Shown here piece after piece: positions 41,715 to 49,547 of a stretch of DNA of 64,000 nucleotides (position 1 is its first letter; each line of letters opens with the position of its first letter). The notes under the pieces are model-generated. The model was not told where the DNA came from. It searched no databases and saw only the letters and a list, made by a program, of their open reading frames with translations. The stretch lies in NCBI RefSeq assembly GCF_030144325.1, contig NZ_CP126307.1:3934001-3998000 (forward strand). The letters run 5' to 3'. The stretch is from Bosea vestrisii (lineage in GTDB: Bacteria; Pseudomonadota; Alphaproteobacteria; Rhizobiales; Beijerinckiaceae). Made by a program: the position numbers and the translations under genes.

Positions 41715-42749
41715 TTAGCCCTTGATCGCGCGCTCGTAATACTGCGTCTCGAACAGGCCGTCGAACGGAAGTTCCTTTTCCAGCGAGCCGAGCTTGACCT
41801 GATAGGCCTGCATGGCGCGCGCCGGCTCGATGATCTTGCGCGGGTCGATCTCGAACCTCGTCGCCGGCGAGACCAGCGCCTTCTCGATCAGGGCTGGGTC
41901 GACGATGCCCTTGCCGAGCGCGGCGCCGACATGGGGCGCGGCCTTGGCGGGCGTCTTGACCAGCACCTCGGCGGCCTTGACCAGGCCGGACACCAGCCCC
42001 TGCACGGCGGCGGCGTTCTTGGTGGCGAAGGCGCCGGAGACGGCGACGACCGTACCGGGCTGGCCTGGGAAGACGTCCTCACCGCCGGCGATGAGCTTGA
42101 TGCCGGGATTGCGGGTCTGGATGATGGTCAGTGCCGGCTCGCGCACGATCGCGCCCTCGACGGCGCCGGCGAGCACCGCCTGCTGCGTCGCGTCGATGCC
42201 CATCGGCACCACCTCGATATCGGCCTTGTCGGCCTTGGCAACCTCCCAGAGCCAGTATTGCAGCACCGTATTGGGCACCGAGCCGGCCGGCTGGGTGGCG
42301 AGGCGCGCCGGCTTGCCGGTTGCGGCCTTGTGCGCCTTGAAGGCGGCTGCGGCGCTCGTTCCTGCCGTGAAGAACTTCGCCAGGGCCGGGGCGGCGACGA
42401 AGACGTTCTCGCCGGTCGCGGTCGAGGCGACGACGCGGATGTCGACGCCGCGCGAGCGGGCGACGGCGAGCGGGGCGACGCCGGCGACATAAAGGTCGAT
42501 CGTGCCCGAGGCGAGCGCCTGGATCATGTTCGGGCCGGATTCGAACACCGTGAACGTCGGCGTGATGCCGGCCTGCTTCAGCCAGCCCTCGCCATTGGCG
42601 ACGAAGATCGGCGCCGTGCCGATAACTGGGATGTAGCCGATGCGGGCGGGGACGGCCTCCTGAGCGCGGGCCGCAGTGAAGGGCGCGGCGGCCAAGGGCA
42701 TCGCGGCGGCGAGCGAAGAGCCGGCGAGCAGGAACTGGCGGCGATCCAT
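41715..42749 (-). CDS. ABC importer substrate-binding protein with Tat-like signal
   Basis: The 344-residue receptor opens with MDRRQFLLAGSSLAAAMPLA, a twin-arginine signal, cleaved near ARAQ at about 30. The mature domain is of the SsuA/NMT1 type (IGYIPVIGTAPIFVANGEGW, MIQALASGTIDLYVAGVAPL). The gene is the first of an operon with its permease and ATPase and is divergent from an Lrp-family regulator. Tat export suggests folding before export, unusual for this class but known. Ligand unknown. Confidence 0.9.
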   Translation of the reverse strand: MDRRQFLLAGSSLAAAMPLAAAPFTAARAQEAVPARIGYIPVIGTAPIFVANGEGWLKQAGITPTFTVFESGPNMIQALASGTIDLYVAGVAPLAVARSRGVDIRVVASTATGENVFVAAPALAKFFTAGTSAAAAFKAHKAATGKPARLATQPAGSVPNTVLQYWLWEVAKADKADIEVVPMGIDATQQAVLAGAVEGAIVREPALTIIQTRNPGIKLIAGGEDVFPGQPGTVVAVSGAFATKNAAAVQGLVSGLVKAAEVLVKTPAKAAPHVGAALGKGIVDPALIEKALVSPATRFEIDPRKIIEPARAMQAYQVKLGSLEKELPFDGLFETQYYERAIKG

Positions 42750-42802
42750 AATCGTATTTCCCCAGATGGCGCGTGATATCTAGCCTATTGACGTTTGATA
42801 AA

Positions 42803-42885
42803 AGGATTTTCTATCTAAATACAAGCTGAGCCCTTCAAAAAGAAGAAAATTCTCCATTGCCTAACTCTGGCAAAAGGAATTTTCT
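42803..42885. promoter_or_regulatory. Three (A)GGAATTTTCT-like boxes in the divergent Lrp/ABC promoter
   Basis: The AT-rich gap between the binding-protein and Lrp genes contains AGGATTTTCT (42803-42812), AGAAAATTCT (42844-42853, the same motif inverted) and GGAATTTTCT (42876-42885). Spacing centre to centre is about 41 and 32 bases, three to four helical turns, which suits an octamer-forming Lrp protein. The last box lies just before the regulator start, which would allow autoregulation. Confidence 0.5.
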
Positions 42886-42905
42886 CCATCATTATGGATC
42901 GAGAG

Positions 42906-43376
42906 ATGGACGCCATTGATCGCAAGATTCTGACTGTGTTGCAGGCAGACTCCAATATCTCGATCGCGGAGCTCGCCGATCGGGTCGGGTTGTCGCAGAC
43001 ACCCTGCTGGAAGCGCATCCAGCGCCTCGAGCAGACCGGTGTGATCATCAAGCGCGTCGCGTTGGTGGCGCCCGAGAAGATCGGGCTGGGGCTCACCGTC
43101 TTCGTCCAGATCGAGACGGCCGATCATTCCGGCCCCTGGCTGGAGAAGTTCGCCCAGAGCGTCGCAGCGATGCCGGAGGTGATCGAATTCTATCGGATGG
43201 CCGGCGACGTCGATTACATGCTGCGCGTCGTGGTCGCCGACATGGCCGCCTACGACACCTTCTACAAGAAGCTGATCGAGACGATTCCGCTCAAGAACGT
43301 CACCTCGCGCTTTGCCATGGAACGGATCAAGGCGACCACCGCCTACAAGGTGCCGGACCTGCCGAAGGCGCTGTGA
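42906..43376 (+). CDS. Lrp/AsnC-family transcriptional regulator
   Basis: The 156-residue protein (start MDAIDRKILTVLQ at 42906, preceded by GAGAG; an ATG four codons earlier is possible) has the Lrp helix-turn-helix NISIAELADRVGLSQTPCWK and KRIQRLEQTGVI, then an RAM ligand domain (YRMAGDVDYMLRVVVADMAAY). Lrp-type proteins form octamers and respond to amino acids or related metabolites. It is divergent from the ABC importer operon, and an FAH hydrolase and a DapA-like aldolase follow on its strand, so it may control both sides. Confidence 0.93.
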   Translation: MDAIDRKILTVLQADSNISIAELADRVGLSQTPCWKRIQRLEQTGVIIKRVALVAPEKIGLGLTVFVQIETADHSGPWLEKFAQSVAAMPEVIEFYRMAGDVDYMLRVVVADMAAYDTFYKKLIETIPLKNVTSRFAMERIKATTAYKVPDLPKAL

Positions 43377-43398
43377 TCGACGAATAGGGCGCGGGGAA

Positions 43399-43536
43399 CC
43401 CCTCTCCTGGAAGGAGAGGGGCAGGGGTGAGGCGTTCGGACTTGAAGCGTTAGCCGGAAGCCGACCGGGCGGTGAGCGCTCGTGAAGCTGGTCGAGCCGC
43501 TTACACCTCACCCTACCCTCTCCTTAGAGGAGAGGG
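43399..43536. repeat. Paired inverted palindromic repeats
   Basis: Two hairpins face each other. CCCCTCTCCT-GGA-AGGAGAGGGG is at 43399-43421 and CCCTCTCCT-TAG-AGGAGAGGG is at 43516-43536. Flanking sequences are also mirror images: GGGGTGAGG after the first, CCTCACCC before the second. The two are about 95 bases apart, like a bacterial interspersed mosaic element. The rest of this 287-base gap before the FAH gene is unremarkable. Confidence 0.75.
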
Positions 43537-43663
43537 ATCCCGCGCTTCTATTGTCGCCGCCGCAGATGACCGCAACGCAGCCCCACCAAGCGGCGTAAGA
43601 CCCTTGCCGAAGCAGCCTAGCTCCCGCATGAACGCTCCCGTATTTCTCGAACGGGGCGCCGCC

Positions 43664-44350
43664 ATGTCCAGCTATGTCATCGATCCGCCGAAGGTTGCCG
43701 TCATCCCGGTGGTCGGGGGCGGGCTCTTCCCGGTGCGCCGCATCTTCTGCGTCGGCCGCAACTACGCCGAGCACACCCGCGAGATGGGCGGCGATCCCGA
43801 TCGCGAGGAGCCGTTCTTCTTCACCAAGCCATCCGACGCCGTGCTGACCGGCGGCGCCGACATGCCTTATCCGCCCAAGACCGCCGACCTGCATCACGAG
43901 ATGGAGCTCGTCGTCGCGATCGGGAAGGGCGGCAAGGACATCGCCGAAGCCGACGCGCTCTCCCATGTCTTCGGCTATGCCGCCGGCTTCGACATGACCC
44001 GCCGCGACCTGCAGGGCGCCGCCAAGAAGGCTGGCAAACCCTGGGATATGGGCAAGGGCTTCGATGCCTCGGCGCCGATCGGCGAGATCGTTCCGGCTGC
44101 CAAGGCCGGCCATCCCGACAAGGGGCTGATCGAGCTCAAGGTCAACGACGCAGTGCGCCAGAGCTCCGATCTCGCCAAGATGATCTGGAACGTGCCGGAA
44201 ACGATCGCGTATCTCTCCAATTTCGTCACGCTGGCGCCCGGCGACCTGATCATGACCGGCACGCCGGAGGGCGTCGCCGCCGTCGTCAAGGGCGATCTGC
44301 TCGAAGGCATGATCGCGGGTGTCGGCATTGTCCGCACCAGGATCGTCTGA
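43664..44350 (+). CDS. FAH-family hydrolase (fumarylpyruvate hydrolase type)
   Basis: The 228-residue protein has the compact FAH form: IFCVGRNYAEHTREMG at 28-42, metal ligands Glu79 and Glu81 in HHEMELVVAIG, a substrate segment GKPWDMGKGFD and GDLIMTGTPEGV near the end. Length and motifs fit fumarylpyruvate hydrolases, as in gentisate degradation, or acylpyruvate hydrolases. ATG 43664 is chosen as the usual family start; an ATG 12 codons earlier is possible. No gentisate dioxygenase is nearby. It probably shares a transcript with the aldolase gene 24 bases downstream. Confidence 0.85.
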   Translation: MSSYVIDPPKVAVIPVVGGGLFPVRRIFCVGRNYAEHTREMGGDPDREEPFFFTKPSDAVLTGGADMPYPPKTADLHHEMELVVAIGKGGKDIAEADALSHVFGYAAGFDMTRRDLQGAAKKAGKPWDMGKGFDASAPIGEIVPAAKAGHPDKGLIELKVNDAVRQSSDLAKMIWNVPETIAYLSNFVTLAPGDLIMTGTPEGVAAVVKGDLLEGMIAGVGIVRTRIV

Positions 44351-44374
44351 TCCGGCTGGCTTAAGGAAACTAAC

Positions 44375-45304
44375 ATGCGTCTGACCACCGAAGCCTCCGG
44401 CGTCTTCCCGATCGCGCCGACCCCGTTCAATCCGGACGGCAGCGTCGACTGGAATTCGGCCGACCGGCTCTTCGAGTTCTATCACGGCATCGGCTCGGAC
44501 GGCGTCACCGTGCTCGGCATCATGGGCGAGGCGCCCAAGCTCGAGCCGGAGGAATCGCTCGGCCTGGTCAAGCGCGCCGTGGCCAAGATGGGCGGCAAGC
44601 CGATCATCGTCGGCGTTTCGGCGCCGGGCTTTGCGGCGATGCGCTCGCTGGCGCGGCAGGTCATGGAATTGGGCGCCGGCGGCGTGATGATCGCCCCGCC
44701 GACGAACCTGCGCACCGACGACCAGATCACGGGTTACTACGCGCAGGCCGTCGAGGCGATCGGTACCGACATCCCCTTCGTCATCCAGGACTATCCGCTG
44801 ACGCTCTCGGTGGTGATGACGCCGGCCGTGATCCGCAAGATCATCCAGGACAACCCGTCCTGCGTGATGCTGAAGCACGAGGATTGGCCGGGCCTCGAGA
44901 AGATCTCGACGCTGCGCAAGTTCGAGGCCGAGGGCTCCCTGCGCCGGGTCGCGATCCTGACCGGCAATGGCGGGCTCTTCCTCGATTTCGAGATGGAGCG
45001 CGGCGCCGACGGCGCCAACACCGGCTATGCCTTCCCGGAGCTGCTGATCGACGTGGTCAAGGCGAGCAAGGCCGGCCGCCGCGACGACGCGCATGACATC
45101 TTCGACGCGCACCTGCCGCTGCTGCGCTATGAGCAGCAGCAGGGCGTCGGCCTCGCCGTGCGCAAATACGTGATGATGAAGCGTGGCATCCTGGCGAGCG
45201 ACGCCCAGCGCAAGCCGGGGCCGGGCCTCACCGCCGCGGCCAAGGCCGAGGTCGACTACCTGCTCGGCCGCCTGGCGAAGCACGATCCTCGCGCGAAGCT
45301 CTGA
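44375..45304 (+). CDS. DapA-family (dihydrodipicolinate synthase-like) aldolase
   Basis: The 309-residue protein is a class I aldolase barrel of the DHDPS/NAL family with Schiff-base Lys167 in VMLKHEDWPG and the proton-relay Tyr140 in QDYPLTL. The family GxxGE motif is present as IMGEAP near 49-54. Members make or split pyruvate adducts of many aldehydes. Its place after an FAH hydrolase and near an importer and an Lrp gene argues for catabolism of a carboxylated compound, not lysine synthesis. The substrate is not identifiable. Confidence 0.87.
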   Translation: MRLTTEASGVFPIAPTPFNPDGSVDWNSADRLFEFYHGIGSDGVTVLGIMGEAPKLEPEESLGLVKRAVAKMGGKPIIVGVSAPGFAAMRSLARQVMELGAGGVMIAPPTNLRTDDQITGYYAQAVEAIGTDIPFVIQDYPLTLSVVMTPAVIRKIIQDNPSCVMLKHEDWPGLEKISTLRKFEAEGSLRRVAILTGNGGLFLDFEMERGADGANTGYAFPELLIDVVKASKAGRRDDAHDIFDAHLPLLRYEQQQGVGLAVRKYVMMKRGILASDAQRKPGPGLTAAAKAEVDYLLGRLAKHDPRAKL

Positions 45305-45426
45305 GACGCCGGCAACTGATCGATCAGCGAGATTGAGAGGCCGCCCGTTCGGAACGAGCCTTGTGAAGGCTATGGACGCGTGCCTCCAAGCCATGCAACC
45401 CTGAGCTGCGGCTTGGGGGATTTGAT

Positions 45427-45678
45427 ATGCGTCTTGCTCTTCTGCTCGGCGGTGCCGCGCTGATCGCTTTGGGTTCGTCTGGACCTGCATCGGCGCAAGG
45501 CGTCAATTCGGAATGCCGTGGAATGAGGGATCAGCGCTCCTGCAACTGCGCACTGAGCAATGGCGGGCGGGTCATTGATGATCCCGGTCGCCCTGGTCGC
45601 AAGGTCTGGCGATCGGCCCGGGTTGGCACGGCCGCGCACATGGCGTTCATGAACTGCACCAATGGCTCGGGGCGGTAG
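45427..45678 (+). CDS. Small exported cysteine-containing protein, unknown
   Basis: The 83-residue protein has a signal peptide (MRLALLLGGAALIALGSSGP, cleaved near ASAQ) and a short mature part with four cysteines (SECRGM, CNCA, MNCTN) that could make two disulfides in the periplasm. It ends close to a hairpin shared with the convergent IalB-like gene. I recognise no family. A start at ATG 45427 fits the leader; GGGGGATTTGAT precedes it. Confidence 0.65.
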   Translation: MRLALLLGGAALIALGSSGPASAQGVNSECRGMRDQRSCNCALSNGGRVIDDPGRPGRKVWRSARVGTAAHMAFMNCTNGSGR

Positions 45679-45708
45679 TCGCACCGCGCTCTAGCATGAT
45701 CATAAGCC

Positions 45709-45731
45709 GTCGCGGCGTAGGGCGCCGCGAC
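45709..45731. terminator. Hairpin between convergent genes
   Basis: GTCGCGGCG and CGCCGCGAC pair over nine bases around a five-base loop (TAGGG) in the 63-base gap between two convergent genes. No T run is present on either side, so it may act as a two-way mRNA end protector or Rho-assisted stop. Confidence 0.4.
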
Positions 45732-45741
45732 GATTTGCTCG

Positions 45742-46509
45742 TCAATTCGCCAGCTGCACCAGCCGGTCGAGTGCCGGGCCGAAGCCGTTCAGCGCGATGT
45801 TGAACGAGACGATCTCGTTGTTCGACAGGTTGAGCGCGGCTGCGGTCAGCGTCTTGCCGCCCTTCATCGCGTTGGTCGCGACGGTCGGGAACGAGATCGG
45901 CAGCAGGCAGCCCGAGGGCGTGCAGGTCGAGAAGCGCAGGCCCTGGCCGAGATCCCTCTCGTCGAGCTTGAGCACGGCGCCGTTCTCGAGCTTGAGCCAA
46001 AACGGCATCAGGATCGTGCCCTCGGCGCGGCCATCCTTCGGTGCGCGCAGCTCGATCGCAAAGACGCGCTGATTGGTGCGGCTGTCGCCTTGCGACTGGG
46101 TCAGCACGCAGAGCTTCTGGCCATCATTGATGCGGCAGTCGACGGTCCAGTCGCCATAGACCTCGTTCACCGCCGAAGCGCCGTTCGGCAGTTGCGAGCC
46201 TGGGGCGGCGGGCTGGCTCACGGTCGGTGCGGCGGCCGGCGCCTGCGCTGTGGCGGGACGTGTGGGCGGGCTGGCGGGACGCGCAGGTGGGTTGGTTGCC
46301 GCCGGGCGAGCCGCAGGGGCAGGTCGTGCCGCAGGAGGAGCCGGGCGGGTGGCCGGAGCCCGCGGCGTCGGCTCAGCCTGCGGCTCGGTCTCCTCGACCT
46401 GTTCGGTCGCTGGCGGCTCGCGCTGGGCGAGCGCGGGAGAGGTCAGCAATGCGAGGGCGAGGCCACCGGCGAGGACCCCGGCGGAGAAAGGCGTGCTGGA
46501 GCGGATCAT
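45742..46509 (-). CDS. Invasion-associated locus B (IalB) family protein with Pro/Ala-rich linker
   Basis: The 255-residue protein (start MIRSSTPF at 46509; an ATG ten codons earlier is less convincing) has a signal peptide to about TSPALAQ, then about 75 residues dominated by proline, alanine and threonine, and a C-terminal IalB domain beginning NEVYGDWTVDCRINDGQKLC. The domain has cysteine pairs in DCRIN...KLCVLTQ and STCTPSGC. IalB proteins are periplasmic or surface-associated in Hyphomicrobiales and were first linked to Bartonella invasion; in free-living species the role is unknown. Confidence 0.87.
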   Translation of the reverse strand: MIRSSTPFSAGVLAGGLALALLTSPALAQREPPATEQVEETEPQAEPTPRAPATRPAPPAARPAPAARPAATNPPARPASPPTRPATAQAPAAAPTVSQPAAPGSQLPNGASAVNEVYGDWTVDCRINDGQKLCVLTQSQGDSRTNQRVFAIELRAPKDGRAEGTILMPFWLKLENGAVLKLDERDLGQGLRFSTCTPSGCLLPISFPTVATNAMKGGKTLTAAALNLSNNEIVSFNIALNGFGPALDRLVQLAN

Positions 46510-46690
46510 GATATCGAGTTTCGGTGGAAGCTGAAGCATCGGCCAGCTTGAGCCGGCCGATGCTTTGTTTCTTACCGAAAAGCCCGAAAGTGTCTACCGG
46601 ATTTGCTTGCCAGGAGTGTGGTATGCACTGCGCAGTCTCAGTTTTATACTATAGTAAATGTAAACTACGAACAGTCTTCAGCTCGGTGGC

Positions 46691-47563
46691 TCAGGCGACG
46701 GCAGTCGCCTCCGGCTTCAGCTCCTCGACCGACGGGATGCGGCCTTCGTACCACCAGGCCGCTGCGGCGCGCGACATCGCGGCTCCGTCATGGCCGATGC
46801 CCGGCACGGTGATCAGCGACCAGTTGCAGGGCAGGCCCCGCTTGGCCGCTTCGGCCTTGGCGAAGTCGAGCATGAAATGGGCGCGGGCATAGCGCATCGG
46901 TCCCTGCGCCAGCGCCTCTGCTTGCGCCGGCAAGTTCGGATCGCTGGTGACGATGTCCTGGTCGCCGGCGAAGATCACCATCGGCCAGGCCAGCCAGCGC
47001 GCTAGTTCCGTCTCACCGAGCCCGAGTCCATCGAGCCCTTCCGGGAAGCGCCGTTCCAGCGTCGGCAGCGTGTACCAGCCGGAATTGGCGGCAAAGGCGG
47101 TCTCGAACGGCGTGTGCTCTTGCGTTGCCAGCAGACGGTGGACGAATTGGCCTCCTGCGGAATGGCCGAACAGTTTGACCTTGTCGCGCTTGATGACGCC
47201 GGCCTTGCGCAGCGCCGCCAGCACGCGGGCCGGCACGGCGTAGAGCCAGCCGTCCTGCGGGGCGATTGCGCCGTCCTCACTGAGGAGCAGGCCGTTATTG
47301 TAACCCTCCGCCTGCGGAAAATGTTCGTTGCCGAAGGTTGGCGCGACGATCAGCAGGTTGTGCGTCTCGGCGGCGTCGATCCAGAAGTCGCGGTAGTCGT
47401 CACCATTGCGCAGCATGCCGTGCTGGACGAAGACGACCTCGTCGTCCGGGCGGTGCCGCGCCGGCCGGTAGAAGTTGACCTCGAGCGGGCGCTGCGGATG
47501 GCGAGCGTCGACGAAAGGCAGGGCGCTTCGGCCCTGCGGCGGATCGAGAACGAGTGTGGTCAT
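46691..47563 (-). CDS. Alpha/beta hydrolase (polyhydroxybutyrate depolymerase-like)
   Basis: The 290-residue protein has an alpha/beta-hydrolase core with VVFVQHGMLRNGDDYRDFW near 45, nucleophile Ser in LFGHSAGGQFVHR, an acid in FAGDQDIVT and base His in PGIGHDGAAM. No signal peptide is present. It resembles cytoplasmic esterases related to PHB depolymerases. The start overlaps the stop of the upstream ABC ATPase gene by four bases, making it the last gene of the importer operon; it may hydrolyse the imported compound. Confidence 0.85.
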   Translation of the reverse strand: MTTLVLDPPQGRSALPFVDARHPQRPLEVNFYRPARHRPDDEVVFVQHGMLRNGDDYRDFWIDAAETHNLLIVAPTFGNEHFPQAEGYNNGLLLSEDGAIAPQDGWLYAVPARVLAALRKAGVIKRDKVKLFGHSAGGQFVHRLLATQEHTPFETAFAANSGWYTLPTLERRFPEGLDGLGLGETELARWLAWPMVIFAGDQDIVTSDPNLPAQAEALAQGPMRYARAHFMLDFAKAEAAKRGLPCNWSLITVPGIGHDGAAMSRAAAAWWYEGRIPSVEELKPEATAVA

Positions 47564-48567
47564 GCGGCCTTCGCGATGCTGTGCAGGTGGCAGGCGGCGC
47601 TGCGGCCGGGTGCGACTTCCGTGAGCTCCGGGCGGACCTCGCGGCAGACCGCCATGGCGTGCTCGCAGCGCGGGTGGAAGGGGCAGCCAGGCGGCGGGGC
47701 CAGCGGCGAAGGCAACTCGCCCTTGAGCGGCTGGAAGCTGCTTTTGCGCCGCTCTGCCGAGGGGATCGCCTTGATCAGCGCGGCGCTATAGGGATGCGCC
47801 GGCTCGGCGAAGATCGCGGTCGCGCTGCCGATCTCGACGATGCGGCCGAGATACATGATCGCGACGCGGTCGCTGATATGGCGGACCAGGCCGAGATCAT
47901 GGCTGACGAAAAGATAGGTCAGCCCGTGTCGCGCGCGGATATCCATGAACAGGTTGATCACCTGCGCCTGGATCGAGACGTCGAGCGCCGAGACCGGCTC
48001 GTCGCAGACCAGGAAATCGGGCTTCACCGCGAGCGCGCGGGCGATGCCGATGCGCTGGCGCTGGCCGCCGGAGAACTGGTGTGGGTAGCGCTCGCGATAG
48101 GCGAGATCGAGCCCGACCTCGGTCAGCGCCCGGTCGACCGCGCCGTCGAGCTCCGCCTTCGGCACGAGCTTGTGGACCGCAAGCGCCTCGCCGACGATGC
48201 GGCTGACCCGCATGCGCGGATCGAGTGAGGCGTAAGGGTCCTGGAAGATCATCTGCACCTTGAGCAGATAATCGAGCCGCTCCTTGCCCTTCAGGGCCGC
48301 GGCCGAGCGGCCCTTGTAGAAGACCTCGCCCTCGGTCGGCGGCAGGATGCCGGTGGCGATGCGCGCCAGCGTCGATTTTCCGCAGCCGGATTCGCCGACG
48401 AGGCCGAGCACCTCACCCTTCCTGACGCTGAGATCGACGCCATCGACCGCCTTCAGGGTCGAAGGTGGCGCATGCCGGCCGACGGCCGTCAGGATGCGCT
48501 CGGCGAGATTGGCCTTGCCGCGGAAGTATTTGCGGACGCCGCGCAGTTCGAACAGGGGCTCGCTCAT
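47560..48567 (-). CDS. Peptide-type ABC importer ATPase (OppF/DppF type)
   Basis: The 335-residue ATPase has Walker A GESGCGKST, signature FSGGQRQRIGIARAL and Walker B LVCDEPVSALD, and ends with the Opp/Dpp-type cysteine motif CPFHPRCEHAM, which in this family binds an iron-sulfur cluster. It pairs with the other ATPase encoded at 48564 and overlaps its neighbours by four bases on each side. Named cargoes of the family include peptides, nickel and opines; cargo here is unknown. Confidence 0.92.
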   Translation of the reverse strand: MSEPLFELRGVRKYFRGKANLAERILTAVGRHAPPSTLKAVDGVDLSVRKGEVLGLVGESGCGKSTLARIATGILPPTEGEVFYKGRSAAALKGKERLDYLLKVQMIFQDPYASLDPRMRVSRIVGEALAVHKLVPKAELDGAVDRALTEVGLDLAYRERYPHQFSGGQRQRIGIARALAVKPDFLVCDEPVSALDVSIQAQVINLFMDIRARHGLTYLFVSHDLGLVRHISDRVAIMYLGRIVEIGSATAIFAEPAHPYSAALIKAIPSAERRKSSFQPLKGELPSPLAPPPGCPFHPRCEHAMAVCREVRPELTEVAPGRSAACHLHSIAKAA

Positions 48568-49547
48568 GCCGCCACCCGGTCCGGCACGGGGTTGTGACAG
48601 CGCAGGGTGCGGCCGTCATGCGGCAGCGGCTGCGGATCGCTGTCGGCACAGACCGGCAAAGCTCGCTCACAGCGCGGCCGGAACGGGCAGCCTGAAGGGC
48701 GCGAGTCGATGCGCGGGGCGACACCGTCGATCTGATGCAGGCGCTCGCCGACTTCGACCATCGTCGCCGAGGAGTTGAGCAGGCCGAGCGTATAGGGGTG
48801 GCGCGGCCGGTCGAGCACGGTCTCGACCTCGCCGATCTCGACGATACGGCCGGCATACATAACCGCCACCCGGTCGGCGAGCTCGGCGACCACGGCGAGG
48901 TCGTGGGTGATCCAGATCACGGCGGCGCCGGTCTCGCGCGAGAGCTTCTGCACCTCATAGAGGATCTGCGCCTGGATGGTGACGTCGAGCGCCGTGGTCG
49001 GCTCGTCGGCGATGATCAGGTCGGGGTCGTTGAGGAGCGCGGTCGCGATCGCGACGCGCTGGCGCATGCCGCCGGAGAATTCGTGCGGGAACTGTTTCAA
49101 CCGCGTCTCAGGCGAGGAGATGCCGACCCGCGCCAGCGCCTTCGCCGCCTTGGCGAGCGCTTCCTGCCGGCTGCAGTCGCGATGCTCGAGGATCGCCTCG
49201 CTCATCTGCTCGCCGATGCTGAGCACCGGATTCAGCGTCATCAGCGGATCCTGGAAGATCATCGCGATGCGGTCGCCGCGCAATTGGCGCAGGCGTTCCT
49301 CGGAAGCGGCGCGCAGGTCGATGCCGTCGAACAGGATCTCGCCGGCAACGACCTCGCCCGGCGGGTCGATCAGTTGCACCAGCGAGAAGCCGGTCACCGA
49401 TTTGCCCGAGCCGGACTCGCCGACAAGGCCGAGCACCTCGCCCTTGGCGACGCTGAAATCGACGCCGTCGACCGCCGGCCAGGCGCCGTCCTGCGCATGG
49501 AACACGGTCTTGAGGCCGCGTACGGAAAGGAGAGGGGCTTGGCTCAT
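48564..49547 (-). CDS. Peptide-type ABC importer ATPase (OppD/DppD type)
   Basis: The 327-residue ATPase starts at 49547 (MSQAPLLSVRGLKTVFHAQD), four bases into the permease gene; the frame continuing upstream is a shadow. It has GESGSGKSVTG, the signature FSGGMRQRVAIATAL, LIIADEPTTALDVTIQ and the C-terminal cysteines CPFRPRCERALPVC. It forms a heterodimer with the 47560-48567 product to drive import through the two permeases of the same operon. Confidence 0.93.
   Translation of the reverse strand: MSQAPLLSVRGLKTVFHAQDGAWPAVDGVDFSVAKGEVLGLVGESGSGKSVTGFSLVQLIDPPGEVVAGEILFDGIDLRAASEERLRQLRGDRIAMIFQDPLMTLNPVLSIGEQMSEAILEHRDCSRQEALAKAAKALARVGISSPETRLKQFPHEFSGGMRQRVAIATALLNDPDLIIADEPTTALDVTIQAQILYEVQKLSRETGAAVIWITHDLAVVAELADRVAVMYAGRIVEIGEVETVLDRPRHPYTLGLLNSSATMVEVGERLHQIDGVAPRIDSRPSGCPFRPRCERALPVCADSDPQPLPHDGRTLRCHNPVPDRVAA

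Noticed and set aside
43508..45490. A 660-codon minus-strand open frame
   Set aside because: It lies opposite the FAH and DapA-like genes, both with intact active sites, and has no recognisable domain.
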